A DNA stretch of 64,000 bases, taken from NCBI RefSeq assembly GCF_002157685.2, contig NZ_AP026738.1, forward strand, positions 1,736,001-1,800,000, read 5' to 3'. The notes under the pieces were generated by a model. The model saw only the letters and a program-made list of their open reading frames with translations, was not told the origin of the DNA and did not search any database. This document shows positions 49,401 to 57,383 of the stretch, piece after piece; the stretch's first letter is position 1; each line of letters begins with the position of its first letter. The position numbers were made by a program, and so were the translations under genes. The DNA is from Comamonas thiooxydans. GTDB taxonomy: Bacteria > Pseudomonadota > Gammaproteobacteria > Burkholderiales > Burkholderiaceae_C.

Positions 49401-52400
49401 ATCGTTGCTGGGGGGAATACCGCCATCTTTGCAAGCGGCGGAGATGCGTTCAGCAACTCTGTAACCATCACCGCAGCCGGACAGATCGCGGAAATCACTG
49501 CCCTGTTCTCGGACAAAGCCGCGAATGCGGCGGGCGCTGTCGCCTGGGGTGCAACTGCCGTGCTGCTGCGCTTCGGACTGCGTCTGAATACTGCGCTTGC
49601 AAGCGGTTTGCAGCTGCGCGTGCAGTCCATCACGATTGAAGATGCGACCGCTGATGCCGCGAATGCGGACGCCACCACGGCGCTCACATCGCGTGTGACC
49701 ACGGCTGAGGGAAACATTACCTCCACCTCTGGTGCCCTCACGACGCTGACTAATCGCGTGACGGCGGCCGAAGGCGTCAATGCCTCTCAGGCTACGGCCA
49801 TCAGCGGCCTGCAGACAAGCGTGACCACGATCAACGGCACGCTGACCAGTCAGGGCAGTGCGATCACAAGTCTGCAAAACTCGTTGTCGAGCGCGGGTGG
49901 CCAGAACCTGCTCTACAACCCGAGCTTTGAGGTGCCGGTCGGCGGTGGCCCCGATGGCTGGACGACGACCGGCTCGTCTGGTGTCACCAGAACGGCGACA
50001 ACGGTGACATCGAGCCTGGACGGAGGGGCTGCTCGCCGCATCGACGCCACAGGGATGACTACGAGCCTGTATGCCTCTCTTGAGATGGCCACTACACGGC
50101 GAGTCCCTGTGGTGAGCGATCAGCCGATGGCTGTGTCTGCTTATGCCCGTGGGACGGACGGACTACGGGCTTACATCGTCTGCACTTGGATGAAGAGCGG
50201 CGCCGTTGTCGGAAGCCAGCGCGTCAGCGCCTATACGCCTTTGGCTGATGGCTGGCAGCGCCTGTCCTTCGTGCCTCCGGTTAACAGCGGTGCAGACACG
50301 TTCTACATCTCTCTGCGCGTCAACACGCTGGGCTCAGTAACGGCTGGCTTCGTAGAGTGGGATCGTGCACAGATTGAACTAGGCGATGTTGTCACTGGAT
50401 GGCGTGATAACGACAAGGCCGAAGCGAGCGCGCAGGCCTCGACCACTCAGGCTCTGGATAGTCGCGTGACCGCTGCCGAGGGCAACATTACGTCCACTTC
50501 GTCTGCTCTGACCGCGCTGACCAACCGCGTGACCGCAGCAGAAGGTGTGAACACCTCACAGGCCACGGCTATCAGCGGGCTGAATTCGAGCGTCTCTACG
50601 ATCAATGGCACGCTGACCTCGCAGGCTTCGCAGATCACGAGCCTGCAGGCGGGCCTGACTGACGCGGGTGGCCAGAACCTGCTCTACAACTCTTCATTTG
50701 AACTTGCTGGTGCAGTCTCTGGAATGGCAGAAGGCTGGGTTACTCGAGGAGGTGCTGGCGCCTCTCAGCCGGTGCGAAGCCTTGTCCCGTCATTCTTGGC
50801 GCCGTCTGAATTTGCTCAGCGGCTTGAATACACAGGTTTGGCCACTTGGGGTGAACTTTGGACCGATGGCCGCAGCATCCCCCTGACTTCCAAAATCAAG
50901 GTGTCGGCCTCCGTCTATTTCCGTGCTACGGCCGGTGTCTATGCTCGCGTCGTTATTGGCTTTCTGAATGCGCAGGGCACTTGGCTTGAAGAGCGGTCAG
51001 GTGGACTCACCGCGGATGGGTCGATGCAGCGGATCTTGCTGCAGAATTTGACGCCTCACGCTGACGCGGCCATGGCCTGGGTGGGATTCCGTGTGTCAGG
51101 GACCACCGCTGCGCCGTTTACCGGATTCGTTGAATGGGACCGTGCTCAGGTTGAGTTCGGTGCCGCTGTGACTGGCTGGCGTGACAACGGCGTGGCCGGC
51201 CTGAGTGCAGTCAATGCGGCGGTCAACACTTTGGCAACGGCCAGTGCGAATGCTGATGCCGCTTTGGCATCCCGCGCTACTCAGTTGGAAAGCCGCATGC
51301 CCACCGGTACCGGCCAGCTGGCAACGGCTGCTGCGCTGACGGCGGTAGACACCAGGGTGACGAACATCGACGGCCGCGTGACCAGCGAATCCACGCGCCT
51401 TGACCAGGTGCAGGCGGCTGTAGGGTCTGCTGCGGCCTGTCTGCAAGCGCTGAACCCGTTGGGCGGGGAGTCGGAGTGGAGTGCGGTCGGCGGGGCTGCA
51501 GCGGCCACGTTCGTGACTGCGGCAGAGCCTGATGCTCGCGGTGGCGCGGTGTTGACCGTAGGAAATGGTGCAACCAATGGCGAGCGCTGGCTGCGCCATG
51601 TGACCACGATCCCCATGGATGAAAACAAGCTGTACAAGCTGTCGGTGCGCTTCAGGCGCACGGCAGGCGATGGCGGCATCTACCTGGGCATTGCTGGTCT
51701 GAACGCGGCTAAGTCGCTGTACGTGAACACAAGCAATGTCGAGACCTCCTCGATCAGCGCTGCGCACTACGCGATCAACAACGCAAAGCCAGCATTGGGC
51801 ACTTGGCAGGTGGTTGAGTACTACTTCAAAGGGCGTGCTGCTGGGGCTGCGACTGGATCTGGCACCAAGGCTGCGCCGCGCGTCTTCGCCAACAAGGTTG
51901 CGCACCTGGCGCTGATGATCGTCGGCAACTATCAGGGGCAGGTCGGCTTTTTCGATCTGGACTACATCACTCTGGAGGATGTGACAGCAGACGAGCAGGC
52001 CTCTGCCGCCATCGCCACAGAGGCCACGACCCGCGCCACGACCGATGGCTATCTGGGGGCGCAGTACTCCGTGCGCATGCAACTGTCCCAAGGCGGTCAG
52101 CAGGTGGTAGGTGGGTTTGGCATCTCGGGCACGACCAGCGGCACGGCTGGGCCACAGATCGATTTTGGGGTGATGGCCAATTCCTTCTGGATTGCTGCCC
52201 CCAGCGGATCGCCGGGCGGGGTGAGCAACGTCAAGCCGTTTGTGGTGCAGACCACGGCGCAAACCATCAATGGAGTGGTGGTGCCGGCCGGCGTCTATAT
52301 GGACGCGGCCTATATCAACAACGTGACGGCGCTCTGGGCCCGTTTCGGCAACCTGGTCGCGGACACGATCCAAGCCACCAGCATCAGCGTGACCAAGCTC

Positions 52401-53189
52401 ACGGGCGGCAATCTGTCTGTGGGATCTTGGATCAACTCATCGAACTACGTGACGGGTTCGACGGGCTGGAGCATCAACGCGAACGGAAAAGCCGAGTTCT
52501 CGGATGTGACCGTGCGCGGGACCATCTACTCTAGCGCTGGAACCATTGGCGGCATCACCATCAATGGCAATGGCCTGAACTCGGGCGGCTTCTGGGGCTA
52601 TGTGTGGCCGCCGGCGGGGCAGAGTGGCTTTCACATTGGTCCGAATGGCATCTTGCTGGGCAATGCCAATAACGGCAGGTATGTCGAGATCCAGAGCAGC
52701 GGCAACATCTATGCGCCAGGGCTGCGCATCGAGAACGGCAATGCCACCTTCTCCGGCAACCTCTCTGGCGCATCAGGCAGCTTCAGCGGCATTCTGACCG
52801 CGCAGAAGGTTGTGACGACTGACAACCTGAAAACCAACGCAGCCACGATTGCCCTTGGCACCACGTCGACCGCCTTGATTCCGTATATCGGGACGGCCAC
52901 CGAAATCCTGGGTCTGTGGGTTCCCGATGCCGATGGCGAAGCGATGTACATGGTGAATTGGGTTGTTCTGGCCGAGGCCAGAGAAGGAGCCGGGCGCATC
53001 GACCTTCAGGTCGACGGTGTCACCCAAATATCCATTGATCCCTACCGCCCTAGTGCGGGGTATGTCACATGCTCTTTTATCAACATGTTCGTCGGTAACG
53101 GCCAGTGGCGCTACGTGCGATTGGTTGGCGTGGGGCCTGGCCTCGTTGTCAAAGAGCGAACGATCTCCGTTCTCATCAGCAAAAGGTAA
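43491..53189 (+). CDS. J: giant host-specificity protein, J-like (3,232 aa)
   Basis: Central tail-tip and fibre protein that sets host range. Residues 1 to about 620 are the lambda J tip part (LDLLSEGEIAGLVNGLQSVY). Residues about 620-950 are fibronectin-III-like. Residues 950 to about 2840 are a repeat array: coiled-coil units (LTSRVTAAEGNITSTSG, NRVTAAEGVNTSQATAISGL) alternating with about 160-residue beta modules near residues 1280, 1625, 1883, 2137, 2394 and 2650. Three modules begin GGQNLLYN-P/S-SF and end in EWDRAQVELG. A DUF1983 part (about 2840-2950) and a strand-rich tip follow. It is nearly three times the length of lambda J (1,132 aa). Confidence 0.95.
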   Translation: MNAFEVVQPRPVRGGWSLRGYKGKGGGGGARQPVEAADSLHSTSYARVLDLLSEGEIAGLVNGLQSVYLNNTPLQNAGGSFNFAGVTADFRSGTQTQDPIPGFPSAESPAAVGVELKAATAWVRSILNRNLSAVRITLGVDGLSKANTENGDISGHTVEYAIDLQTDGGAWVQVLAAAFTGKTTQQYRRTHRIDLPAALSSWTLRVRRITPNANSNTVADTTVIESITEVIDAKLRYPMSALVGLQVDASQFRGSVPTRAYHCRGRIIRVPSNYDPVMRSYAGIWDGTFKSAYSNNPAWVFYDLATNDRYGLGKRIPAGWINKWSLYQIGVYCDGMVSNGRGGVEPRFTCNAYLQSRGDATRVLQDLCSIFRGMVYWAAGAAVPVADMPRDPAVTYSQADVIDGRFSYSGSRLKDRHTVALVSYNDMTDFGRQKVFPYQDDAAVARYGIRKVEISAFGCTSEAQAQRVGQWAVLTAQRETRSVSFSLGLKGTLCSPGQVIEIADSAFAGRRMGGLLKSATAAKVVLDAPVTARAGDSITVMLPSGVAQSRRIAYLEMIDGAQHVSVNPAFDAAPVTESSWAISTADVATQLFTVLSVTEGTGPGLTFDVSAIQHEPGKFAAIDQGALLPERPVSVVPAQVLPTPIGVTVGAHSVTAGDGTVSTTVTAAWQAVAGAAFYDVEWSRSQSDWVRMPRTALTVLDIPNAYTGDYLVRVRAISAIDTVSAWGYSAATTVAAKALPPRNFDTFMVSEAGSGMRQYSFAYTTQKPPADLAGAEIRYILGSPVNIDWQQMRPLDDGGYYTNSFESTKPEAGLWTFALRARSRSGVLSEGMLIWRGQLLHNVADVVPDLTPPPAPAGVTGVPLMTTAQVNWTSPTYTVGHGHDHSVIYAALWATGGAAPAFSAAKSVGTEQGHPASIPVELGSKYTIWVTHVSVDGVESAPSAGVTFVTAQDVGKLLGVLEGKITESQLYTDLAKEIDLISGTGTGSVNARVLAEAQARAQAVAAEANTRAQALAAEASSRAQAVASEAAARGQDVAAMAADLEAATNDLQARIDSVNAQVSDIIGASEFDPAQAYELGQLVKYLNKLYRAKINTVGNLPTNTTYWDLVGDYASLGEAVAAHAAQLADHANRITQTEQGLTAEASARTTLAAQLRGNYTGSDVAQVTSGLVWNERQARVSGDSANASAIDAVKVRMPAGTGKVASEASVIDEATARVAADAAAASRTTVIEARLPAGNGQLATAAAVTALDTRVTSAEGSLTSQSGQITNLQNSLAEAGGQNLLYNPSFDLEGSVAGIAAGFANVRSSGVTANPSLVPSWIDPAGRAQRLDCTGLTTTLFSDIFTDNNFRPAAVEGQRVALSAYVRASAGLTVRVHIQARASQTATAFLATYNGPVVTPGESGARLTLLSSALPAGTTALVILLRVLGSATASAGWVEWDRAQVELGGTVTGWSDNSQARDAATSSALSGLTSRVTAAEGNITSTSGQVTSLSNTLTTTTGTANAAQAAAQAASDLAGGKGKVIYSATAPAVADRQPQNLWIDITGGANTPKRWTGSAWTAVTDKVATDAAAAAAAAQATANTKADASALTALDSKVTSQGNTLAAQGSSITSLKAGLADGSSVNKLANTAFSPEGKQPTTDANGAVAIIARNQLPADVVAGCPASSCAILNLNAGTGSVLRFPFTDSIHATNANRVVGWAPSGGAVDVGCWVFSPASNISAVRLACWYFKEDSSAAGSAAIAGTTYNKTAGGWQYLSGRANVPADAASMTFTVQVLTGAAGDKIYATEPYVAFPNAASMRADGTAEALTSLTARVTAAEGVNTSQSTSITNLQNSVTGLQTGKADASALSALDSKVTTQGNTLNSQGSAITALQNSITNGPVLPSDFSAGLGNWTASRQGDPTTVNTLPGTIVTDDANFGVCAQFNNWTSLGAGVQSKGLVQAVPGRVYRVRARFKVVAAPSFPFGMNIVAGGNTAIFASGGDAFSNSVTITAAGQIAEITALFSDKAANAAGAVAWGATAVLLRFGLRLNTALASGLQLRVQSITIEDATADAANADATTALTSRVTTAEGNITSTSGALTTLTNRVTAAEGVNASQATAISGLQTSVTTINGTLTSQGSAITSLQNSLSSAGGQNLLYNPSFEVPVGGGPDGWTTTGSSGVTRTATTVTSSLDGGAARRIDATGMTTSLYASLEMATTRRVPVVSDQPMAVSAYARGTDGLRAYIVCTWMKSGAVVGSQRVSAYTPLADGWQRLSFVPPVNSGADTFYISLRVNTLGSVTAGFVEWDRAQIELGDVVTGWRDNDKAEASAQASTTQALDSRVTAAEGNITSTSSALTALTNRVTAAEGVNTSQATAISGLNSSVSTINGTLTSQASQITSLQAGLTDAGGQNLLYNSSFELAGAVSGMAEGWVTRGGAGASQPVRSLVPSFLAPSEFAQRLEYTGLATWGELWTDGRSIPLTSKIKVSASVYFRATAGVYARVVIGFLNAQGTWLEERSGGLTADGSMQRILLQNLTPHADAAMAWVGFRVSGTTAAPFTGFVEWDRAQVEFGAAVTGWRDNGVAGLSAVNAAVNTLATASANADAALASRATQLESRMPTGTGQLATAAALTAVDTRVTNIDGRVTSESTRLDQVQAAVGSAAACLQALNPLGGESEWSAVGGAAAATFVTAAEPDARGGAVLTVGNGATNGERWLRHVTTIPMDENKLYKLSVRFRRTAGDGGIYLGIAGLNAAKSLYVNTSNVETSSISAAHYAINNAKPALGTWQVVEYYFKGRAAGAATGSGTKAAPRVFANKVAHLALMIVGNYQGQVGFFDLDYITLEDVTADEQASAAIATEATTRATTDGYLGAQYSVRMQLSQGGQQVVGGFGISGTTSGTAGPQIDFGVMANSFWIAAPSGSPGGVSNVKPFVVQTTAQTINGVVVPAGVYMDAAYINNVTALWARFGNLVADTIQATSISVTKLTGGNLSVGSWINSSNYVTGSTGWSINANGKAEFSDVTVRGTIYSSAGTIGGITINGNGLNSGGFWGYVWPPAGQSGFHIGPNGILLGNANNGRYVEIQSSGNIYAPGLRIENGNATFSGNLSGASGSFSGILTAQKVVTTDNLKTNAATIALGTTSTALIPYIGTATEILGLWVPDADGEAMYMVNWVVLAEAREGAGRIDLQVDGVTQISIDPYRPSAGYVTCSFINMFVGNGQWRYVRLVGVGPGLVVKERTISVLISKR

Positions 53190-53192
53190 CTC

Positions 53193-53387
53193 ATGCGCTA
53201 TGCAATGCACAGGGTGGGGGAGGCCACCATTCTTCAAATGCTCGAGGTGGGAGAACACCTGGTCAAGCGGGTCACGCCACCGGGGATGGTGGCGGTGCCA
53301 GTCGGTCTCGATGTCTCCGACGCCACTCACTACATCGTTGACGGCGAGGCTGTGCTCAAGACGGAGGTGGACGCACCAACCAGCTAA
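53193..53387 (+). CDS. hypothetical 64-aa protein
   Basis: MRYAMHRVGEATILQMLEVG...; small, strand-rich. Directly after J, so it may be a fibre-associated or tail protein. Confidence 0.6.
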   Translation: MRYAMHRVGEATILQMLEVGEHLVKRVTPPGMVAVPVGLDVSDATHYIVDGEAVLKTEVDAPTS

Positions 53388-53442
53388 ACCATCCACGCTC
53401 CCTCAAAACGCTTCTCTCTATTTATTCCGAAGGATGAACAAC

Positions 53443-53748
53443 ATGACTGAAAAAATTATCGGCCTCCACGCCTCCCTGTTTGATGACGACTCGGGCGCGC
53501 CCATCACGCATTTTGTGATTGCCCAGTACACGATCCGCACGCTCAACTCACCTGGCAGCCAAGCCGTGCTGCAGGGCTATGTGAGCCAGTCGGCCTTTCA
53601 ATCGGGCAAGCGCCCGCTGACCAGCCGCGTGATCGATGTGCCCCTGGTGCCGCCCGGTAGTGATGTGGTGCAGTGGCTGTATGAGCTGACGCCCACGGTC
53701 GAAGGGACTGACCTCTATGGCTCTGTGCCTGTGACTGCGAGCGTCTGA
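53443..53748 (+). CDS. hypothetical 101-aa tail-region protein
   Basis: MTEKIIGLHASLFDDDSGAP, FVIAQYTIRTLNSPGSQAVL; strand-rich. ATG at 53,443 preferred because GAAGG lies 9 bases away. Stop overlaps the next start. Confidence 0.62.
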   Translation: MTEKIIGLHASLFDDDSGAPITHFVIAQYTIRTLNSPGSQAVLQGYVSQSAFQSGKRPLTSRVIDVPLVPPGSDVVQWLYELTPTVEGTDLYGSVPVTASV

Positions 53749-54047
53749 TGGACTGGACGCCGCTGATTCACGCACTGATCGCCATGCTGGCCCAGGCCCT
53801 GGTCGGCCTGGTGCTGGGTAACTGGTGGTTGGGCGGCGCGCTGGCCTGCAGCTGGTGGCTGGCGCGCGAGCACACCCAGGCGGAATACCGCTACATCGCC
53901 ACATTCGCCGGTGGCCATCGTGATGGCATGCCATGGTGGGGCGGCTTCTACTGGAAGGTCTGGGGTTGGCCCAGCCTCCTTGATGCGGCCGCGCCAGCAG
54001 CTGCCTGCCTGATCTTCTACCTGACCGCCTCCAAGGCGGTTTTTTAA
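53748..54047 (+). CDS. membrane protein of the lysis region (99 aa)
   Basis: MDWTPLIHALIAMLAQALVG...; hydrophobic N-terminal segments, a central EHTQAEYRYIATFAGGHRDG and a C-terminal membrane helix. Conserved before holin genes in related phages as far as position suggests; could be an additional holin or antiholin. Confidence 0.62.
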   Translation: MDWTPLIHALIAMLAQALVGLVLGNWWLGGALACSWWLAREHTQAEYRYIATFAGGHRDGMPWWGGFYWKVWGWPSLLDAAAPAAACLIFYLTASKAVF

Positions 54048-54064
54048 TGCCCAGGGAGGGGCTT

Positions 54065-54265
54065 ATGGAAAACAACGAAACGCGCGTTGCCGCTTTCAAG
54101 ATCACGCTGCTGACGCTTGCCGGAGCGGTGGCAGAGGTCACGCTCGAGCGCTGGCTCACGATTGCGATCTTGGTCTACACCCTGGCCCAGCTGTATTTCT
54201 TGGTTCGGGATAAGTGGTGGCGCGATCCGGAGCGCTTCAAAGAGAAGGAGGGGCACGCAGAATGA
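54065..54265 (+). CDS. putative holin (66 aa)
   Basis: MENNETRVAAFKITLLTLAG, then AEVTLERWLTIAILVYTLAQ LYFLVRDKW: two membrane segments and a charged tail, the layout of class II holins. Immediately upstream of, and overlapping, the endolysin gene. RBS GGGAGGGG. Confidence 0.75.
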   Translation: MENNETRVAAFKITLLTLAGAVAEVTLERWLTIAILVYTLAQLYFLVRDKWWRDPERFKEKEGHAE

Positions 54266-54885
54266 TGCTCAATAAAACCAGGGTCGCAGCAGCGGCCCTT
54301 TCCATTTCTGCGGCTGCTGGTACCGCATGGATTGCAGCAGAAGGGGATGGGCCCAAGAGCGTCAGCAAGACCGGGGAAGTCCTGCTGCATCCCTATGTGC
54401 CCACGCAAGGCGATGTACCGACTATCGGTCACGGCTCCACGCGCTACGAAGACGGCCGCGGCGTGACGCTGGCAGATCCGCCCATTACGCGCAAGCGGGC
54501 CGTCGAGCTGGCGCTGGGCGAGCTCGACCGCACATATGCGCAGTGCGTGCGTGACAGCCTGGGTCAGACGCTGGTGAATCAGGCCGAGTTTGACCAGGCA
54601 GCGGATTTTGCGGGCCAGTACGGCTGCAGCGCTTGGCGCGGCTCCAGCATGCTGGCCAAGACCAAGGCGGGCGACTATACCGGCGCATGCCGGGCTTACC
54701 TGGGCTACAAATTCATGACGAGCACTCGACAAGAGGGCCCGGGCTGGACGGCCTATCAATGGGACAAAACGGGCAAGCCAGCTCGCTGGCGCTTTGACTG
54801 CAGCACCCCGGGCAACAAGGTATGCCGCGGCGTCTGGACGCGCCAGCAGGGGCGCTACAGCGCTTGCATGGAGGCCCAGCCATGA
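54262..54885 (+). CDS. endolysin, lysozyme GH24 family
   Basis: 207 aa. A weakly hydrophobic N-terminal segment (RVAAAALSISAAAGTAWIAA) looks like a SAR signal-anchor. The catalytic region GEVLLHPYVPTQGD followed by VPTIGHGSTRY has the E-(11)-D-(2)-T arrangement of GH24/T4-type lysozymes. Several Cys in the second half may control activation. Confidence 0.9.
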   Translation: MMLNKTRVAAAALSISAAAGTAWIAAEGDGPKSVSKTGEVLLHPYVPTQGDVPTIGHGSTRYEDGRGVTLADPPITRKRAVELALGELDRTYAQCVRDSLGQTLVNQAEFDQAADFAGQYGCSAWRGSSMLAKTKAGDYTGACRAYLGYKFMTSTRQEGPGWTAYQWDKTGKPARWRFDCSTPGNKVCRGVWTRQQGRYSACMEAQP

Positions 54886-55253
54886 TTGGGAAGCCTCAAG
54901 TTCTAGCGCTGGCGCTGCTGGCCAGCCTCTCGGGCAATGCTGTGCTGGGGTGGGCCTACCTCGGCCAGCGCGACCGAGCCACCAGTGCCCAGGCGAATAC
55001 TGGGCATGCGATTCAAGAGCGTGATGCGGCACGCGGTATCGCCCAGGCCTGCAGCGATGGTGTGGGCGCTGTGGCAGCTGCTGCAGCGACCCAGCAGGCT
55101 CAAGCCGCGCCAGCACTGGCAGCCGCAGCGGCACAAGCCCAGACGCTCAACAAGCGAGCAGACAGTACATTGGCGACCGCGCCGGGCCCGGATGCCTGCA
55201 CCAGCATGCAGGCCATGGGTGATGAATGGTTGAAGGGGAGGGCTACGCAATGA
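54882..55253 (+). CDS. inner-membrane spanin, Rz-like
   Basis: 123 aa: an N-terminal membrane segment (VLALALLASLSGNAVLGWAY), then an Ala/Gln-rich periplasmic coiled coil. Overlaps the endolysin and the o-spanin gene. Confidence 0.78.
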   Translation: MIGKPQVLALALLASLSGNAVLGWAYLGQRDRATSAQANTGHAIQERDAARGIAQACSDGVGAVAAAAATQQAQAAPALAAAAAQAQTLNKRADSTLATAPGPDACTSMQAMGDEWLKGRATQ

Positions 55254-55531
55254 TGCGCGCTATCTATTTTGTAGCTTGTTGCGCAATGGCGGCGGGTTGC
55301 ACGACCACAAAAGAGGCCACTCCTGTTGAGCTTCAAAAAATCAACATCGCTGTGCCCGTGTCGTGCCAAGCGGCTGAGCCAGTGCGCCCAGTGATGCCCA
55401 CTGAGGCTCTGGCTCCCGGAGTGCCGCCTTTCGTGCTGCTGCGCGCTTCCCTGGCAGAGATCGACCGCCGCGAGGCATACGAGGTAAAGCTGGTCGCCGC
55501 CCTGGCTAGTTGCAGGGAGCATCTGAAATGA
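55250..55531 (+). CDS. outer-membrane spanin, Rz1-like lipoprotein
   Basis: 93 aa: signal peptide with lipobox MAAGC (MRAIYFVACCAMAAGC), then a Pro-rich part. Starts at the end of the Rz-like gene instead of being nested inside it. Confidence 0.78.
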   Translation: MMRAIYFVACCAMAAGCTTTKEATPVELQKINIAVPVSCQAAEPVRPVMPTEALAPGVPPFVLLRASLAEIDRREAYEVKLVAALASCREHLK

Positions 55532-55561
55532 CGAAACCCCTGTGCCGTATGGTGCGTCGTG

Positions 55562-55999
55562 CTACGGAGTGCTAAGCCCACTCGGCTTTTTGCGACAATG
55601 ACTTAAGAGGCAGTGCGCAATCCGCACACCTAGAGCACACAGGCCGTATGCTGCGGCAAGCCAGAACTGACGGGTCCACAGTAACGTCATTAGGATCAAT
55701 GCATCACCGAAACCACTAGCCAGCCGGTATGTAGTTGGTGGCAACGGTGATGGAAGGTGGCGAATCGATGAACCAAATACCTTGTGGGCTCGCCAAGTGA
55801 GCCAGGCCCATCTAAGCCCGGCAACCCAAGCATTGATAGTGACAAAGGTTGTCAAGAGGAAGCCTAGTGCAAATTGTGCAGAGTGTGGATGTAGATGTTC
55901 GTACCAAAGCGTGACCAGTAAAAGTCCATCAACTCCAAGTAGCAACAGCCAGCGAGTCGAGGAGATATGCACAGGCGAATCCATGGAGGGCCGACCCAT
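55562..55999 (-). CDS. multi-pass membrane protein (145 aa), unknown
   Basis: Three to four hydrophobic segments (WLLLLGVDGLLLVTLWY; FALGFLLTTFVTINAWVAG; ALILMTLLW; FWLAAAYGLCALGVRIAHCL). Opposite to the late operon, beyond lysis; membrane proteins in this place can block superinfection. Start uncertain (55,999 or 55,984). Confidence 0.6.
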   Translation of the reverse strand: MGRPSMDSPVHISSTRWLLLLGVDGLLLVTLWYEHLHPHSAQFALGFLLTTFVTINAWVAGLRWAWLTWRAHKVFGSSIRHLPSPLPPTTYRLASGFGDALILMTLLWTRQFWLAAAYGLCALGVRIAHCLLSHCRKKPSGLSTP

Positions 56000-56002
56000 T
56001 TG

Positions 56003-56431
56003 CTACTTTACTCGCCGGACATTCAGTTCTAACTCATACCCCATGGCAGCCAGTGCGGCAGCTACGGTGTCGATCTTGGTGGCGTGGCCCAAGTCAAAAA
56101 CGCGGGTCATTTCTTGGGGCTTCACACCCATCGCCCGGGCCACGTCTGCAGGGCGCGCACCGGTGGCCAGCCGGGCATTGAGCAGGGCCACCTTGACCGC
56201 GACACTGGCGGGCAGTTCCACCAGGCGCTCGCCTTTTTCGGGCTTGCTGGGCGCGGGTACTGCGCGGCCATCTTCAAAATAAAAGTCCATGGCTGTGACC
56301 AGCGCGTCCCGGGCCATTGACTCAGCTTCCGCGAGATCATCCCCCTGGGTAAGGGCTTCCGGAATATCCCGGAAGCTGACGGTGTAGCCCCCTTCGTCGG
56401 CGGGATCGAAGCGAGCAGGGTACTTTTGCAT
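56003..56431 (-). CDS. hicB: HicB antitoxin (142 aa)
   Basis: MQKYPARFDPADEGGYTVSF, RDIPEALTQGDDLAEAESMA, RDALVTAMDFYFEDGRAVP is the HicB fold; the C-terminal part (ADVARAMGVKPQEMTRVFDL) is a helix-turn-helix. Follows hicA with a 65-base gap. Confidence 0.93.
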   Translation of the reverse strand: MQKYPARFDPADEGGYTVSFRDIPEALTQGDDLAEAESMARDALVTAMDFYFEDGRAVPAPSKPEKGERLVELPASVAVKVALLNARLATGARPADVARAMGVKPQEMTRVFDLGHATKIDTVAAALAAMGYELELNVRRVK

Positions 56432-56496
56432 GTTGTTTCCCATTTAGTGGTCGTGAAGCTCAGGAATTCAGGCTAGGCCCCTTCGGGCCTGCCTCC

Positions 56497-56673
56497 TTAG
56501 TTGATTCCTAGTTGCTTCAGGATTGCGCGTCTTGTGCCTTCCTTCAGCTCTTTACTTGGGTGTCTTGGCAGGGTGCTTGCTTTGCCGTTGTGGTACAGCC
56601 TCCAGTGATTCGTACCGTTCTGGACTCTGACCCCCTGCGCTTCAAGCCACCGCTTGAATTCGCTGATTTTCAC
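56497..56673 (-). CDS. hicA: HicA toxin (mRNA interferase)
   Basis: 58 aa, GTG start behind AAAGGTGG. MKISEFKRWLEAQGVRVQNG, TNHWRLYHNGKASTLPRHPS and KELKEGTRRAILKQLGIN match HicA, which cleaves mRNA through a conserved His on a double-strand-RNA-binding-like fold. Forms a pair with the downstream HicB. Confidence 0.94.
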   Translation of the reverse strand: MKISEFKRWLEAQGVRVQNGTNHWRLYHNGKASTLPRHPSKELKEGTRRAILKQLGIN

Positions 56674-56705
56674 GACCACCTTTCTTTTGTTGCGATGGTG
56701 CAAGT

Positions 56706-56746
56706 ATAAACAAAAATGCTTGTATAGTGCAAGCATTTTTGTTTAT
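56706..56746 (-). promoter_or_regulatory. hicAB promoter and 17-bp inverted-repeat operator
   Basis: Arms 56,706-56,722 and 56,730-56,746 are perfect complements (ATAAACAAAAATGCTTG) with a 7-base loop. On the minus strand TTGCAC and TATACT, 18 bases apart, lie on the repeat, so HicB binding would block transcription. Confidence 0.78.
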
Positions 56747-56828
56747 TTTTAAAGGTCGGCATGCTGATGCCCCGGGATGGGTCAGTACCCCTCTATCAGA
56801 GGCATTTCAGTTCCATCGACCGCAATCA

Positions 56829-57035
56829 TCACGCCCGTGGTGTTGGGTCGATTTCTATTGGGACTCCCCACAGCTCATTGGGCTTGCCGAAGGAGTTAAC
56901 GATGTTGAACTGCCTCAGCTCTTCCGGCGTCATCTTGATCAGCTTGGGATAGGCGTTGTTGTGCGCCTTCCAGTGCCTCAGAAAGGTGTGGCAAACGCGC
57001 TTGTGGACTGTATGGATCGGGGATTCATCGGTCAT
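56829..57035 (-). CDS. hypothetical 68-aa protein
   Basis: MTDESPIHTVHKRVCHTFLR..., with MTPEELRQFNIVNSFGKPNE and LWGVPIEI at the end. Protein-like composition; RBS weak. Transcribed from the other side of the hicAB operator region. Confidence 0.52.
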   Translation of the reverse strand: MTDESPIHTVHKRVCHTFLRHWKAHNNAYPKLIKMTPEELRQFNIVNSFGKPNELWGVPIEIDPTPRA

Positions 57036-57246
57036 GGCTGGATTGTCTCAGCGCGGGCAAATGGGACAACCCCGACCGGAAACGGCCAAGGCAGACGATC
57101 GATCAGCGGGAGCACTGTCTGCAGATGTGCAGAACATCAAGCAAAGAAAAAATAATAAAATTTGTGTTTCTTATATAAAAGTATTATGATAGGCGGCAGC
57201 TGCATACTTCAACTAGTCGTCTTGCAGTGTCTTTCGGAAGGCAAAA

Positions 57247-57357
57247 ATGTCGTTCGGCAAGAAATTTTTCGCGAGACATCTCGCACCGTTGGCTGTAGAG
57301 CAGCAGCCAATTGAGTTATCGAAAGCTCATGTGGGCCGCTCGGCCTGCTTTGATTGA
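57247..57357 (+). CDS. possible 36-aa ORF
   Basis: MSFGKKFFARHLAPLAVEQQ...; AAGG 5-8 bases before the ATG. In the leader region of the third RRM cassette, so it could be a leader peptide. Weak support. Confidence 0.3.
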   Translation: MSFGKKFFARHLAPLAVEQQPIELSKAHVGRSACFD

Positions 57358-57383
57358 ACTAGATTCCACTGACTCCTATCGCT

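Noticed and set aside
44709..52373. Many long open frames opposite to and out of frame with the J-like gene
   Set aside because: They follow the GC-rich third-position pattern of the main frame, lack RBS and overlap a certain gene throughout.
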